The notes beneath the pieces are model-generated. The model was not told where the DNA came from. It did not search any database and saw only the letters and a program-made list of their open reading frames with translations. Both the position numbers and the translations under genes were made by a program. 6,043 bases of DNA. It comes from Anaerolineae bacterium. Its GTDB lineage: Bacteria > Chloroflexota > Anaerolineae > JACIWP01. The stretch's first letter is position 1; each line of letters opens with the position of its first letter. The stretch is from positions 1 through 6,043 of the forward strand of contig JACIWP010000193.1 of assembly GCA_014360855.1 (NCBI GenBank), written 5' to 3'. Below, one piece after another: positions 5,676 through 6,043 of this stretch.

Positions 5676-5689
5676 ATCTCTCGTTCAGG

Positions 5690-6043
5690 CTACCGGCATA
5701 CGGTGACCGTCACCTCGTCCACGTACATCCAGCTCCGTGCGCCGTCCCCATCGTTGCGCACCTCAAAATGCACCCAGATGTCCTGCCCCCTCCACGGCAG
5801 CAGGTCATAGGTCTTTTCCAGCCAGACGCCGGCATTGGAGTTGGTCATCAGCACGTAAGCCCACTGCTGGCCCAGATAGCCGTAGCGGATGAGCGCGAAC
5901 TGCCAGTCATCGTAGGACCAGTTGGGCTTGCCATCCACCATAGCCGGCAGGTCCGCCGACTTCACCTCCTTGCCAGGCGCAAAGCCGGTCCAGTCATAGG
6001 CGGTGGGGTCGCCGGCGTGCGGCGCCTGCGCGAACGGCTTATA
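5690..6043 (-). CDS. C-terminal fragment of a probable secreted beta-sandwich protein
   Basis: The frame is open from the right edge of the window to a TAG at 5690-5692, giving 117 residues of a longer protein whose N-terminus is outside. The visible part begins YKPFAQAPHAGDPTAYDW and is rich in aromatic residues and alternating hydrophobic strands (WQFALIRYGYL, WAYVLMTNSNAGVWLE, DIWVHFEVRNDGDG). It ends SWMYVDEVTVTVCR. This pattern resembles jelly-roll or carbohydrate-binding-like domains at the C-terminus of extracellular proteins, where a 'YVDDVSLxVC' strand is common. That is a fold impression, not a family assignment. A GTG at 5963-5965 could be mistaken for a start; it is internal, because the same domain continues upstream and the AGGAG there abuts the codon. 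The hairpin at 5646-5675 ends the transcript. Confidence 0.7.
   Translation of the reverse strand, partial: YKPFAQAPHAGDPTAYDWTGFAPGKEVKSADLPAMVDGKPNWSYDDWQFALIRYGYLGQQWAYVLMTNSNAGVWLEKTYDLLPWRGQDIWVHFEVRNDGDGARSWMYVDEVTVTVCR

Noticed and set aside
4532..5677. A 381-codon minus-strand frame opposite pfkB
   Set aside because: It runs across the terminator hairpin and into the end of ligA, has no domain, and mirrors the codon bias of pfkB. Shadow.
5690..5965. Complete 91-codon gene starting at the GTG at 5965
   Set aside because: The same frame stays open upstream to the window edge with matching composition, and the AGGAG is immediately adjacent to the GTG, too close to act as a ribosome site. 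It is an internal codon of a longer gene.

Overview
The window is a GC-rich bacterial segment (roughly two thirds G+C by eye). It most resembles a Chloroflexota (Anaerolineae-like) genome. The grounds are a membrane-anchored SH3b protein with a Thr/Pro/Ala linker, a T-box-controlled TrpB2-type gene, a secreted beta-sandwich protein ending in a 'YVDEVTVTVC' tail, and an intergenic heptamer repeat. This assignment is inference; no marker for taxonomy is present.

Left end (1-513, minus strand): the first 22 codons of a TrpB2-type tryptophan synthase beta chain. It is preceded by a complete T-box riboswitch with a sigma70-like promoter, a UGG (Trp) specifier, an antiterminator with the canonical UGGCACC bulge, and a 13-bp intrinsic terminator. 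The specifier and the base facing the tRNA discriminator both fit tRNA-Trp, so the leader should switch the gene on when charged tRNA-Trp runs low.

Centre (573-5641, plus strand): a second, divergent sigma70-like promoter starts a probable five-gene transcription unit. The genes are a class I SAM-dependent methyltransferase, a stand-alone PolX-type N-terminal domain (8-kDa lyase-like plus helix-hairpin-helix fingers, no palm), a membrane-anchored SH3b protein, a full-length NAD+-dependent DNA ligase (ligA), and a PfkB/ribokinase-family sugar kinase. Gaps are 18, 18, 107 and 25 bases. The 107-base gap before ligA holds a degenerate heptamer repeat in two inverted blocks. The ligase and the PolX-like fragment suggest a DNA repair theme; the other genes may be fellow travellers.

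Right end (5642-6043): a strong 12-bp hairpin separates pfkB from a convergent minus-strand gene, whose C-terminal 117 codons are in the window. The U-tract is better on the minus strand, so the hairpin probably ends that gene and may serve both.

Most striking in the hunt: an orphan PolX N-terminal module next to ligA, the inverted heptamer repeat, and a heavily iterated GCCGGC palindrome across coding and non-coding DNA in all frames. I did not find convincing evidence of a wholly new biological system.
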